From the NCBI GenBank assembly GCA_034769895.1, contig CM068369.1:424043479-424107478 (forward strand): a stretch of 64,000 nucleotides of DNA. Reading direction: 5' to 3'. Positions within the stretch are counted from its first letter, which is position 1. Every line of letters begins with the position of its first letter. The notes under the pieces were generated by a model. That model was not told the origin of the DNA. It did no database searches and saw only the letters and a list, made by a program, of their open reading frames with translations. The DNA is from Magicicada septendecula. Its lineage: Eukaryota; Arthropoda; Insecta; Hemiptera; Cicadidae. A program made the position numbers and the translations under genes. Below are positions 10,322 to 22,537 of this stretch, piece by piece.

Positions 10322-10459
10322 TGATCAACAATTGATGGAAATATGCAAATATCAGAAACACCACGAAAATTGAGCGGAATTGCCATGAATCGTTTAAGTT
10401 GGCCATAATACTTCATACGTATTTCTTCCATTGGTGGACTAAACTGTAGCTTCTGTTGT
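10322..10459 (-). CDS. DYNC2H1: DYNC2H1-like exon A (cytoplasmic dynein-2 heavy chain)
   Basis: A 138-nt exon (1 + 45 codons + 2 nt). The acceptor is GATTTCAG and the donor is a perfect GTAAGT. The protein reads QQKLQFSPPMEEIRMKYYGQ followed by LKRFMAIPLNFRGVSD and IFPSIVDQ (the final codon is split). The KLQFxPPxEEIRxKYY and RFxxIPxxFxGV blocks are what I recognise from dynein-2 heavy chain. Its 2-nt end joins the 1-nt start of exon B in frame, giving IVD-H-N, the expected continuation. It is the most N-terminal exon identified in the window. Confidence 0.85.
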
Positions 10460-12615
10460 CTGAAATCATTTATAATAGTAATTAATTTAAGACCTCGAAA
10501 TATATTAATAGTATACACACTTGATCCACATTAGCTCTAATACTGCTGTTTACTTGTCTACTGTAGCATCCTAGATATTATAGACAGGCTGTGTACAATA
10601 GTACTCTCTAGACTTTTTGAGTGCTTGTTAAGTACGCAAATTATATTGGCATGGAAAATTATTCTGAAACATCTGCAGGTTACATATACGTAACAGTGGC
10701 CGCTTAGTTAGTTAGTTACATTGGGCGAATTAATTAGTGCGGATCAAGTGATTGTTGTGGAAAGTGATTACTGTGTTATACATTATTACTTAATAAACTT
10801 AATAGTATTAATACTATATAGTATTACTCTTATAGTAATACTCTCATAGTATTATTACTCTTAATAGTTGACATTATAATTGCATATGAATAAATTTAAC
10901 TTGAATTACTGCATGAGAGTATCTTGTTGATTTCAAATTGTTATTTGAGACTCATTAAAGCTGGTAATTAGTGATTTCACTGATGTCTGTATTTTGTTTC
11001 CACTGTACCATACTACCATCAGCGAGACCATCATAACAATTATAACTTTATCAATATGCACCATACCAAAAAAACATTACACATTATGGGCTGTATGCAT
11101 TTCCAAACTGTGTAGTTTGACTGTCAAGTCAGTCATCTGTGTAAGAGGTAAAATATTATTAGTTAGGTTTCAATATTACAAATTTGATGTGAATAAATTC
11201 AGCTTTATGTAACTTTATTACTTTAAACAACAGCATGAACAGCCAGTATATTCTTCTTCAGCATTATCTCTATACGAGTCTGCTGTTTTTTCTTTCCCCG
11301 ATCTTCTACTCTTCCTGTCTGTATCTTAAGAGTGTTAAATTATTAATACTGTTGTGTGGTACAGCCCACAGACACAGTTGCAATAATCACAAGTTTGATT
11401 AATCTTATTTATCCAACTTACAATTAATTCAGTAGACAATCACAGAAGGCTCCTTGAACGCTGTGGCACATAATGTATACCTAACCTTTCACAACTCACA
11501 GAAAACTTGATAAAGACAACTATTTGTTCAACAAAGATCATTCATTTCCATTACATTATACTGCTCAATTTTTCCATATAACTCTGATGATGTAAATAAT
11601 TAATTTATTAATATTGTCTTTAATATAATGTAATTCCAAACAATTATATTAAAGTTTTAAATGAATTAACCAAAACTAAAAATTATAAAAATATTAGTTG
11701 AGAGATTACATTATTCATAAAGCACAAAAATCAAAATGTGCAAATATAAGATAATTTGTGTGTTAAACAGATTGATTAATAAATGACACAATTCTCCAAC
11801 ATTTATAAAATAATGATGATTAAATATGCCATTCAAAACCACCTCCACAAACATCTGGCTGATATTATGAGTATTAAACATGAAAGGATTTAATTTTAAT
11901 ATTAAAAAAAACTTACCAAAGCAGTTAATAACTAAACCAAACACAATTTTTTTTAAATTTTTATTACACTCTCTGTCTGTTGCCCAATTAATAAAAAATA
12001 TAGGTATTCTCTTCACATTGTTCATTGAGATCTCTTTCCTTTTGGTGAAAGCGATGAGAATTGGTGAAAGGGAATTGTTACTTTTAACAATGTGCACCAA
12101 GCAACCATACATGCAGTGCAATCAATGCTTGTATGTTTATTGTTCTCTCAATGGAGTGAATACATAATTGAGTTTAAATTGATTAAATAACACATTCCTC
12201 TCCATCATGCACCACCTGGTTTTTCTCTAAAGTCTTCATTTCCTCCACTTCCAGTATTTCCTTGAGCCCATTTATGCCTGTTTTTGTTTTTAATGATAAA
12301 GTTAAGATTCACCATAACATCTTCGCTTTTTATATCCTAATTTTAACTTTGGGGTTTAACTACAAAATATGTGAAATACTCAAAACAGGAAACAGGTACA
12401 TAACAAAATTTACCATGAGAACTGTACATAATATAAAAGATGAATAAGCCTGCTTACAAGACACTAGAAACTAAAATTATCTGCTATCTAAATATTTTTA
12501 AAAACCATCAGAAACTTGTTAACAACGTAAAATGAATGTTCTTTGTAAATTCTGAAACTCATCTACTCATTTAACCTGCACAGTCTGAACAGTAGGAATG
12601 TATTCATATATATAT
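10460..12615. other. Non-coding stretch between exon A and the first LTR
   Basis: AT-rich DNA, presumably the intron upstream of exon A. Overlapping open frames at 11,711-12,121 (minus) and 11,880-12,167 (plus) have no family I can name. The minus frame has a GTAAGT donor-like site near 11,913 but ends in the wrong phase for exon A. The sequence ATATATAT just before 12,616 is the left flank of the array's first LTR. Confidence 0.45.
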
Positions 12616-13998
12616 TGTAACGTAACAGATTTGAGGTCCCCAAAGTTACATAAAAAATGAAGTAACTATGATTGAGAACAATACCCAAATATTAAGGTTA
12701 CTAAGTAATTAATACATCTGAGGTGTACATAAATTTAAAAGATGTAATAAATAATACGGGGTGTAAAATATAAACATTGTATCAAATGGGAGGAGTTGAA
12801 TATGTAGTAATGAAATATAAAATACTATTCAGATTAATATTTAATGTGTTGCAAATTGTACTTGTTGTTATGCTGTAGCATGGTAGTGTTTACAGGATAT
12901 TTATTTTATGTTTTGTGGATAGTAAGAGGGAACTGTTGTTTTATAGAAGTACTTAGTCAGTGGTACTCCTTTTGTTTATGTTAAAATGGTATTTGAATAA
13001 TTAAGTATAAGTACATGGGTTAGGTATAATATTATGTTAAATGTATTGACTGAAATTGATTAATGAAGATGTTTGAAGTAATGTTTGTAAACTTGGCCAA
13101 GAAGGCAATAAGTGTTTAAAAGTTGACAGGTAGTTATTATAGTTATGTTATAAAATAATGAAGGGTTCAAGTATGAACTAATTAATATAATGAATTAAAA
13201 CCAGGAAATTAAAATTAATGTAAGTAACCATGAACCAGTAACTATTTGTACAGTAGGTCAGATAAAGAAAATTAAGTTAAAAACAAAATTATTATAACAA
13301 GGTGAAAGAAAACTTATAGGCCTAAATTTAATATTTGTAAAAGGGAATTAATACCTTTTTAATAAGCCCAGTCAAATGAAACTATAGTAAAATATATACA
13401 GTTTAATAAGGTAGATCGGGTGAGAGTTTTAGGTAATTTGGTGTAATTCCAAGCAGGGAGTATTTTATTAAAAAAGAGTAGTAATGTGTTATAATTCTGG
13501 CTCTAGGATATCAAATATCATCCAATGACAGAAAGTAACAGTTGTTAGGGTAACTAAAATGTAAAAAATCTTGTTGATTTTCAATTATTCGATTGTTATA
13601 TGCTCATGGGTTAACTTGAATTAATACAAAAGACAGAAAATAATTTATAAAAGAAACTTTAATATATTTCGATTGTTATATGCTATTGAGTTCAGATGAG
13701 GAGACAAATTTAAAAAGGATGACACAAATTAACGAAAAATGACCAAAATTAATAAATTAAAGTCAAAACCTATTCCTATAAAACAAACCGATGAATAATA
13801 AAATAAATTAGATTTCAAAATATAACCATATACCTACAAAAGGTCGAGAAATTCTTATTTCACTCATCAAGATAATTCCGTTTGATTTAGTATTAAACCC
13901 GATTTCCCATCTAACCAGGAGACTAATTGATGGAAGCAAAAAGCCTAAATTAATGGAATTATAGGAACAATATACAAGGACCTTGTTTCCGAAGAAAT
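12616..13998 (+). mobile_element. Array LTR 1, left part (5' LTR of unit 1)
   Basis: It begins TGTAACGTAACAGATTTGAG and matches the other array LTRs at about 99%. It lacks the roughly 1.95-kb insertion that the other complete LTRs carry: at 13,469-13,476 the site is an unbroken run of six A before GAGTAG. It is cut at 13,998 by the nested element, and AAAT at 13,995-13,998 is the target duplication. Together with 21,212-22,203 the LTR is about 2,375 bp. The left edge defines the start of the array, because AT-repeat host DNA lies before it. Confidence 0.9.
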
Positions 13999-15262
13999 TG
14001 TAGCGGGTCAATTTTTGGGTATTTTTTTATTTTAACCGTATGGGGCATTTATATTTTTTATTTCGTTCATTTTGGTGCGGGCTCGTAAAAAGAAGTTGTG
14101 AAAATTATTGTGCAACCAGATTCATTCCATTATAACAGAACGCATGGCAACGTTATTTCCATTGTGTAACAGAACAGTGTTAAGAAACAGTTTGAAACAA
14201 AGGCATAGACGCAGTTGTTGTTGAGCAATGCGGCTGAAGAATTTGCCCCCTTCAAAATTCGCAGAACTCTGTACATGTGTGTCAACGCTCAAGCGCAACT
14301 ACACCCGCACGCGCTCAAAAGGACGCATTGGACTAAAAATTAAGATGGCCAGAGCGTAAAAAATATTCGTCGTCTTCTCCAAGACGTCCCGGAAACACTG
14401 CCAAGAGACCGCCTACTATCGATGACGTCAGCAGAGCCAAAGCCAATATTGTACTTTGGTACCCGGAATATAACTTCCATATTCCATATATAAAATGGTT
14501 ACCTAACAACAACTGAGCATGAGCGACGAAAACATAGTGGCAGTGCCCAACCATTCCCGCCAGAGAAAGGAAGATGTACCTGTTACGTTCTCAGCAGTTC
14601 GTCTCTGACGGTGTCGGCGCCGACACGCGAGCTCAATACGCTCGTACAATTTCATTAGTTTTCGATAATGAAAGTAAAGCAGTTCTTTTAAAAAGCAGTG
14701 ATAGGCTGGGAGGAGTGTAGAACACTAACATTCAAATTTGGAATTCATTTTCGTCTTTTTCAGAGACATTTTCAATCTACCGCGGGCTGGCCACGAGGTC
14801 ACCGAAGAAAGCGTTATCGGTAGTGATATAAAAAATTAGGTATTCAATCTGGTAATTGGGATTTGAGAACGGAATGTGAATGTGAGAGTGGGCAAAGCTG
14901 GGCTGTGTTTGTGTCTGTGTGATTTTTACAACTGTGTTAGTGTCCTAGAAAAAGTAAGGTAAGCCGTAGATTGTAAAGTATATTACAACAGAAGCACGTG
15001 TTGCACAACACCTGAAACAAGTATTTACTAAATGTATCTTCTTAATTTCACTAAAGTAAAAGTAAAATATTAAATGGAAATTCTCTTCTTAAACATGTGT
15101 TATGTAAATTATTTACGCAACCTTCAAAATTGTGCTTGTGTCCTAGTGTTCGTATGAGACCCTGGACCCAAAAGAGTATGTCTGGATGGTAAGTGAAAGT
15201 CATTCTATTTATTTCTATTTGTATGGTACTCTAAATAATTGTGATAAATAGGTAGCTTCACA
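13999..15262 (+). repeat. 5' LTR of nested element
   Basis: A 1,264-bp LTR starting TGTAGCGGGTCA and ending GCTTCACA. It differs from the 3' copy at only about six positions. Its GC content is higher than that of its surroundings. Confidence 0.93.
14423..14495 (+). promoter_or_regulatory. Nested LTR promoter: CRE-like site and TATA box
   Basis: A perfect TGACGTCA (14,423-14,430), the cAMP-response/ATF-type palindrome, lies about 57 bp upstream of TATATAAAA (14,487-14,495). The spacing suits an RNA polymerase II promoter with a start near 14,520. The same pair recurs in the 3' LTR at 20,367-20,374 and 20,431-20,439. Function is inferred from the motifs. Confidence 0.55.
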
Positions 15263-15264
15263 AA

Positions 15265-15285
15265 TGGCGCCACGAAACAGGCACG
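15265..15285 (+). other. Primer-binding site of nested element
   Basis: TGGCGCCACGAAACAGGCAC begins two bases after the LTR end. The leading TGG pairs with the tRNA CCA tail. It differs from the tRNA-Lys-like sites of the array; I cannot name the tRNA. Confidence 0.6.
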
Positions 15286-15462
15286 AATTTCCAAAAAATT
15301 AAATTCCATACCTACAAATGGGATACAAGCACAGTTGAGAGGTTAAGTAAAAAATACGCAAAAGTATTGAAGTTAAGCAAATTGGTTTTGTAAAATATCA
15401 GTTTTGAAATAAAATCACTAATTGACAGTTGTTACATAAGAAAAAATAGATTAAGTAAAAAA

Positions 15463-16235
15463 TGTCCGAGAATACAGAAAAAAGTAGTATAATAAATTCA
15501 ATTATGAGTGAAAGTGGCCTTGAGTCGCAATCGCTGGAGGAAAGTGGTATGTTGGGGGGGGGAGCCGGGTGCTGTTACAGAAACAGCTGGCGGCAGTAAT
15601 GTAATCGTCCATTCAACCCCGATTGCGTCTCAACCACAAGTAAACGAAACAGATGTTGACTCTGGGATTCAGTTGACCCCCGTTTCAACCAATAAAAGTA
15701 AACAATCAGAGGAACTAGATATAATGAGTTTCTTACGAAAGATGAAGGTGAAGGAAGACCTTCACGTATACATTGTGTAGACAAGTGTGCTACAAATAAT
15801 TGTTTTTTGAAGTTTTTTGTTTTTCCTGGAGACGTCAGGAAAGATTTAATTGAATTTATACCCTCTGTCTGTAATATTTTTGAGAGTGTGATTTGGGGTC
15901 ATGAGGAGAGAGATGTAAACAGAGAATTGTATGTTAGTAAAGAAACAGAATTATATAACTTAAATAGAAAGTATGATGAATGGAAGGAAAGTTTAGAAGT
16001 ATATGTGAATGATAACGACTACAATGATTTAATAAAAATGATTAACCCAATAGTTAATGAATTTAATGATGGAGACTTGACAAAAATACCTGACGTAGAC
16101 TGGTTTAACGAGTATTTGAATAAGTTGATTGAAGTTAGTTTTTCTGGTTACAACACACAAAACAGTTATTTGTGTGGTGATAAAATTGAACGATGTTATA
16201 TAAAAACAAGACTTATTTTTGACGATGGAGGGTAG
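15463..16235 (+). pseudogene. Gag-like ORF of nested element, frame-broken
   Basis: The reading begins at ATG 15,463 (MSENTEKSSIINSIMSESGL). It leaves frame at a G-run near 15,554-15,561, continues in a second frame (TETAGGSNVIVHSTPIAS ... LDIMSFLRKMKVKEDLHVYIV, TAG 15,778-15,780), and a third open stretch follows at 15,807-16,235 (FPGDVRKDLIEFIPSVCNIF, then KYDEWKESLEVYVN). Position after the primer site and the acidic, helical composition suggest Gag, but there is no zinc knuckle and no family match that I recognise. A CDS in this place with no pol gene fits a large non-autonomous derivative. Confidence 0.4.
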
Positions 16236-19200
16236 ACTATTAAAACAATAAAAGACAGTATAAACATTGTGTTTAATGGTTTTTTGACATGGCAGAATGG
16301 GACAATGAGGTGCGGAAAAAACTGAACAATTAATAGCAAGAGTTTGTAAATAATATAGTGAATTCATTTGTGTGTATTATGAAACGTTAGGTAAATAATG
16401 TGTATATGTATTAGAAAAGGTTGTGATAATAATAATATCAATATGTTGCAATTTAAATAAATACCAGAATTAATTTTGAAAACAGTAATTGACTAATGGT
16501 AATTGTTTTGATAACTATATAATTTATATTTTTGGTAATTAAATTAAAACAATTTGATACATGTTAAATATTTTGATTGCTTATTTAAATATTAATTAAT
16601 TAATTTTTATGAATTTAATTTATTTTCCGAGGTGAATTTTGCAATTAAATGAATTGTTGGATGTAAACTGATATTTTTGTGGTAAATGTTACAGAGATGA
16701 GGCGGAAGTATGGTGATTATGTTTTGTGTGTGTATCATGTTAACTGGATTGTAAGTAGAAAAAATTTTATAATCATGTATAATAAAAATGTTTATAGGAG
16801 TGATGGAGATGTTAATTCAATAATGAGATTATTTGAAATAATTTTGTTCAATAAAAAAGGATAATTAAAAAAATGTTAATCACAACTGAAAGATATGTAA
16901 TGATTTTTAATAATGAATTTTGGAAATTTGAAGAAAGTTAAATGGTAGAAAATTATGAATGAGAGAAATGATTATGGATGGAAATACTATATTATAATGT
17001 ATATACAAATTTTATTAGTTAGTTATTAAGTGGCTATTGTGGGGGTGGCCTGTGCTCTCGCAAGTAGTGAAATGGGTTGGGGGTAACAGTGAGTGTTACC
17101 CCCATCGGAGGCCAAACTGGCGATAAATGTGCGGCACACCTTATCCGTGTAAAGTAAAAATTTTACACACATTACTAAATGACCGTGTCGCGCATAATGG
17201 TATTGATATATAACAGGCAGTGAAATGAAAGTTTAGATTTCCTCGACTTTTCGGGCGGTTACTGTCTTACCAGCACTAACCGTGGTTTTGGCTAGCGGCC
17301 AGCTATGGTCATACCAAGTCCCTTGACCATAGCTGACTTGAAATTGGTACAGATTTGAAATTCATTGGGGGGTGACAATTAGAGGAAATCTCCCGGAACT
17401 ATGGAACAGCGGCTGCCACCCTGCCCGCTTTGGGGCAGCAAGACAGGTGGTAGAACCGTTTTAAGGGTGTATCATTTTATAACAAGAACATGATGATGTT
17501 CACTATGTTTAAAACTTAATAGCGGAAGCAGAGACACGGAGAGGTAAACCCTGCTCCAAAATATACAGTCTCTGTGGAAGCGAATGGGCGCCACAGTCCA
17601 CCATAATCTGAAATAGTGTGTGTGGCTGGGAGGTGACTCAAACGAGTCACGAACTTAAATTGTATAACATAAAGAAATTTTTTGCTCATTCAAAGTTTGA
17701 TCCAATAAAAAATGTTTGCACTCTGCTCAAATAACTAGATGCTCATATTTTCAATACAAGTTGTCCATACTATAATTTTAAATGTATTATTTTATTGTTG
17801 TATGTTAGGTATAGGCATTGATAAGAATATGTGTTTTCATGATATGTGTATGCTTCAAAGTAAGCCAATAATTAGACGCCTGGCAGGCAATCAACATAAT
17901 AGAAGTAAGTATTGATAATGTATTACATGTAATTGTTCAATTTTGAAAGTTATTCATGGTGTTTTAATTATGTTAGGATATCAGCTGATCAGCAATAACA
18001 TGTCACTGGTGTGTTAGTTATAAATGTTTTAAGTAATTGATGTTCAATGTAATGTTTGATGTATTACAGATGTTTTGAAGTAATGATAAAAATAGTTTGC
18101 TACAATGAGAAATAGAGTAACGATTTGTGAAATCTAATAAAAGATAGTTTTTTGGGTGATAAATATTTTGTGGGACATGTAGATCTGTCCAAGCTAAAAT
18201 CAAAGTTGAATTTGAAATAGTAGAGAATGTTGTTTTGAAGTAAGGTATGTTGTAGAATTTTAAGTAGTATTGATGTTGACACAGTGGTAATGGAGAATTT
18301 ATGTAGATTTTGAATGATATATTTATGTTTATAATTAATGAGGTTATTTTGTTGTATTTGGAGTAAGGTAATGCGATTGAGATTTTTGGGGATGGCAATT
18401 TTGTATTAGGGGGTAGTGTCATGTAGGAGTCCGCAACAAGGGTTGGGACGGGATTAGAATAGATTTTAGTGAGGAGGGGCCGCCTTAGGTAAAATCCAGG
18501 CCGCCAAATAAGGGAATTGAGTTTTGGGGATGGAAACACGTATCCTATGTACAAAGGGTTAGAGTATATTTTTTTATATATATGTGGAGAAGGTGACGAT
18601 TTTGAGTTCAATGATAAGTGGGGCTTAGAGTGTCTTGATTAGTAGAGATTTTGGTAGAGATGGGTGTCATGGGAGTTGAAGTTGTTAGAAGTTAGAGTCA
18701 GGGGGAGAAAGGTTATATATGTATACAGATCTAGTAATACAGTAAATGAGAATAAATAATTTACATCACCCACAGTAGATTAACGTAAGATTGTTGAATA
18801 AAGAGAGAGAGTTATGATAAAGAATATAAAATTTTTATTTTTTCGAAACCAGTGACAGAATTTTAATAGATTTGCAAATAATATAAAGTCAAGAATTGTT
18901 TATTGTAAATAATTTAAATGTCAACTTGTTTATTATATTAATATTTTGTTTGTTTTAAATATTTTGTTTTATTATGTTTGTATTTCAAGTTAGGATATTA
19001 CAGATGTTCAGTGTATTTTCAGAAAGCATACAGAACATATGTAGGTCAAGGGTTTTGGACTTGACCTAGTTTCGATCAGCTGATGAGGTCATACACCTAC
19101 TAAGCTTGTATAGTAGGGAGTCAATTTTGATTTGTTTAGTTAATTGATTCAAACCAATTTAAATAATTTTGCATATGAAGGAAACCTTTGAATAAATTTA

Positions 19201-19930
19201 AATTTTTTGAATTTTAAAATTTTTGGAAATTTTAATTTTTTTTGAAAAAAAAAAAAGAAAACTTGATTTTTCGCCTGCCAGCGAACGCATATTTTAGGTA
19301 GGGATTGTTTTATTATGTGTGTATTTACCACGTTTTGTAGTTTTGTTGATTGTTTAGTTTACTGATTTCTTGTATTGAGCTGTATTGTTAGACTAAGACA
19401 TGTTAGGTTAAGGATTTGTTCAAGTAGAGAAAACTCTTAATTCAAGTCATTTTAAAGGAAACAAAAAATAATGAAGAGAATTTTTTTGAGCATATCATTT
19501 TTTTGAACTTTGAATTTTTTAAAAAACTTTTGTCAATTTTAAAGAATTTTTTGTAATTTTTCAATTTTACAATGCAACATGTAATGTTAGTGTGTGTGAG
19601 CCCAGTATTTGCTAAAAACAGCCCAGCTTGCATACAAGGGGAAACATATCGGTGGAGGATCTGGCATAATTTGAGCCAGGGATTGAGGATTTTGGGGGTA
19701 GCATGTTAGAAGGTGAGGTGCTCTGTGGTGCGAGTCTGTTCGATTTCTCGGTGTTGGGATCTCTTACGGAGAAGTCCAGTGATCTCGTTCAGATGAGTCC
19801 ATGGTCGCTGAGCCAGGGGGGTCGTGTACCCATGAGATTAAGAACCAAGGGGTTGTTGGCACCAGTTCCTCACCGGTCCTCTTCGGGGTTATCGATGAGA
19901 TTTCTTCTGTTGTGAACAGCAGAATTCTCA
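16236..19930. other. Non-coding body of nested element
   Basis: About 3.7 kb, mostly very AT-rich, with no pol domains on either strand. The patch at about 17,035-17,640 is richer in G and C. An open frame of 197 codons on the minus strand (18,018-18,611) is Ser/Pro/Tyr/Ile-rich and resembles no family I know. Purine-rich GAGGGGG at 19,933-19,939, just before the 3' LTR, is the likely polypurine tract. Confidence 0.55.
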
Positions 19931-19942
19931 TCGAGGGGGTAT

Positions 19943-21207
19943 TGTAGCGGGTCAATTTTTGGGTATTTTTTTATTTTAACCGTATGGGGCATTTATATTT
20001 TTTATTTCGTTCATTTTGGTGCGGGCTCGTAAAAAGAAGTTGTGAAAATTATTGTGCAACCAGATTCATTCCATTATAACAGAACGCATGGCAACGTTAT
20101 TTCCATTGTGTAACAGAACAGTGTTAAGAAACAGTTTGAAACAAAGGCATAGACGCAGTTGTTGTTGAGCAATGCGGCTGAAGAATTTGCCCCCTTCAAA
20201 ATTCGCAGAACTCTGTACATGTGTGTCAACGCTCAAGCGCAACTACACCCGCACGCGCTCAAAAGGACGCATTGGACTAAAAATTAAGATGGCCAGAGCG
20301 TAAAAAATATTCGTCGTCTTCTCCAAGACGTCCCGGAAACACTGCCAAGAGACCGCCTACTATCGATGACGTCAGCAGAGCCAAAGCCAATATTGTACTT
20401 TGGTACCCGGAATATAACTTCCATATTCCATATATAAAATGGTTACCTAACAACAACTGAGCATGAGCGACGAAAACATAGTGGCAGTGCCCAACCATTC
20501 CCGCCAGAGAAAGGAAGATGTACCTGTTACGTTCTCAGCAGTTCGTCTCTGACGGTGTCGGCGCCGACACGCGAGCTCAATACGCTCGTACAATTTCATT
20601 AGTTTTCGATAATGAAAGTAAAGCAGTTCTTTTAAAAAGCAGTGATAAGCTGGGAGGAGTGTAGAACACTAACATTCAAATTTGGAATTCATTTTCGTCT
20701 TTTTCAGAGACATTTTCAATCTACCGCGGGCTGGCCACGAGGTCACCGAAGAAAGTGTTATCGGTAGTGATATAAAAAATTAGGTATTCAATCTGGTAAT
20801 TGGGATTTGAGAACGGAATGTGAATGTGAGAGTGGGCAAAGCTGGGCTGTGTTTGTGTCTGTGTGAGTTTTACAACTGTGTTAGTGTCCTAGAAAAAGTA
20901 AGGTAAGCCGTAGATTGTAAAGTATATTACAACAGAAGCACGTGTTGCACAACACCTGAAACAAGTATTTACTAAATGTATCTTCTTAATTTCACTAAAG
21001 TAAAAGTAAAATATTAAATGGAAATTCTCTTCTTAAACATGTGTTATGTAAATTATTTACGCAACCTTCAAAAATTGTGCTTGTGTCCTAGTGTTCGTAT
21101 GAGACCCTGGACCCAAAAGAGTATGTCTGGATGGTAAGTGAAAGTCATTTTATTTATTTCTATTTGTATGGTACTCTAAATAATTGTGATAAATAAGTAG
21201 CTTCACA
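19943..21207 (+). repeat. 3' LTR of nested element
   Basis: A 1,265-bp LTR following the purine tract, with the same ends, CRE-like site and TATA box as the 5' LTR. It differs by one inserted A near 21,070 and about five substitutions. Confidence 0.93.
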
Positions 21208-21211
21208 AAAT

Positions 21212-22203
21212 AAACCTCACTTTCAAGAAGGAAGTTATAATACGACTCCAATTCCACCGAGACCAACAACCACAAGGATCGCAAGAGAAGAACGAAGATC
21301 AGAAGAGTTCCCGGGGCTTTCCAGTACATCACACCATCAATTTTATTAAGAATCGGAACACTTTTTCTGGATGGAAGTAACCTAAATTGTAAATCTTCAA
21401 CTGTTTGCAGACGTACAATGCTGCCTTGAGAATCATCAAACCCGGTAACACCAGGTTATTTTTAATTTTAATATAGTAAAAACTAATAACATTTTGTAAT
21501 ACTAAGTAACCTTAATTTTGCATTACCTGGCCTTACTAATCGTTAAAAGAATCACACGTACCCTGGGATAAGAGATAGTTAATATTATATTTAATTTGTA
21601 TAAAATAAAAGGAGCATGGTCAACTAAACAATCGATCCATCATTGTATAATCGATATCACTCTATTATAATCATGAAGAGCACTGTTAGTTTGAATTAAA
21701 GTACAAAATAAATAAAGAATCCTTCTTGTATATGATGATGTTTCATGTTATTGTAGAATAGGTATTATATGTTGTGGGTGGAGTAATTTACAGGTAAAAG
21801 GGTGATTAAAATCTGGCGAACCAGTTAACCTAGCAGCAAACCAATTACGAATAACAGCGCTCATAGTCAACAGCTGGTAGAACGTGAGATTACCAAACTA
21901 GCGTGTTTCCTGCTAGTTTACAATTTTTGAATTGAATTACACAATACGGACTGACTAGGGTTGGAGAGAATTCTTAATTCATTAATTAAATACATGAAGT
22001 ATATCATTGATATTGCGTAAATATTGAGTAATTAGGTAAAACCGTGTTATAGTATACATAAAAGTTATAATAACACAATAATAAATATATTTGTCTATTA
22101 AAATTGAGTTACAGGAGGTCACCTATAAGACTACATAATAACATTTCCTTATAAACAGAGTTCTTTACAATTTAAAAGTAACCAAAGGTAGTTATTGGTT
22201 ACA
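21212..22203 (+). mobile_element. Array LTR 1, right part
   Basis: It continues LTR 1 after the nested element, from AAACCTC to the end GGTTACA at 22,203. Overlapping AATAAA signals lie at 21,707-21,716. It matches LTRs 2-5 closely; near 21,927 it has a short extra stretch (CTAGTTT) that the other LTRs lack. Confidence 0.88.
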
Positions 22204-22205
22204 AA

Positions 22206-22473
22206 TTGGCGCAAACCAACGTGGAGCTTGATTAAACCCCGAACCCTAAAATAAATCTTATTGATCTTGAAGTTAACTATTCTTTACAAATTGGCTCACA
22301 ACAGTGGAGCATCATCATCTTCTATTAACATCGCAATAGGTTCCATTACAAATTGCCGCCTGCAACGTGGGGCTTAACGTGGATACACGGGAGTCTCATA
22401 TAAGTAAATAAACCCCATAACAACCGATTAATTTGTATTATCATTACAAATTGGCGCTCAACGAGTGGGCTTT
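22206..22473 (+). other. Cluster of four primer-site-like motifs, unit 1
   Basis: After the LTR end, four degenerate copies of (T)TACAAATTGGCGC...CAACGTGGGGC lie at 22,201-22,230, 22,285-22,312, 22,347-22,376 and 22,445-22,473. Each resembles the tRNA-Lys-type site seen perfect at 123-140. The first sits at the standard place, three bases after the LTR, and would be the primer site. The others are spaced irregularly (62-98 bp). Confidence 0.65.
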
Positions 22474-22537
22474 AGTTAAGTAAAAAATCGTCATAATTAT
22501 TACTTAACTTGAGCAGGCAACTATTAGAGGCACAGGA

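Larger units (their letters stand above)
13999..21207 (+). mobile_element. Nested non-autonomous LTR retrotransposon
   Basis: A complete insertion with LTRs 13,999-15,262 and 19,943-21,207, both TGTAGC...TTCACA, flanked by AAAT (13,995-13,998, 21,208-21,211). The undisturbed target is seen in LTRs 2-5, for example near 30,252. The internal region (about 4.68 kb) has a gag-like start and no protease, reverse transcriptase, RNase H or integrase, so it would depend on a partner element. I count about six differences between its LTRs (about 0.5%), so it is young and inserted after the host LTR existed. Confidence 0.93.

Noticed and set aside
11711-12167. Overlapping ORFs on both strands with a GTAAGT donor-like site near 11,913, a possible further dynein exon
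   Set aside because: The donor would leave one base of a split codon, but exon A needs two; the protein does not resemble dynein-2. The plus frame weakly recalls a repeat-associated protein, too weak to name.
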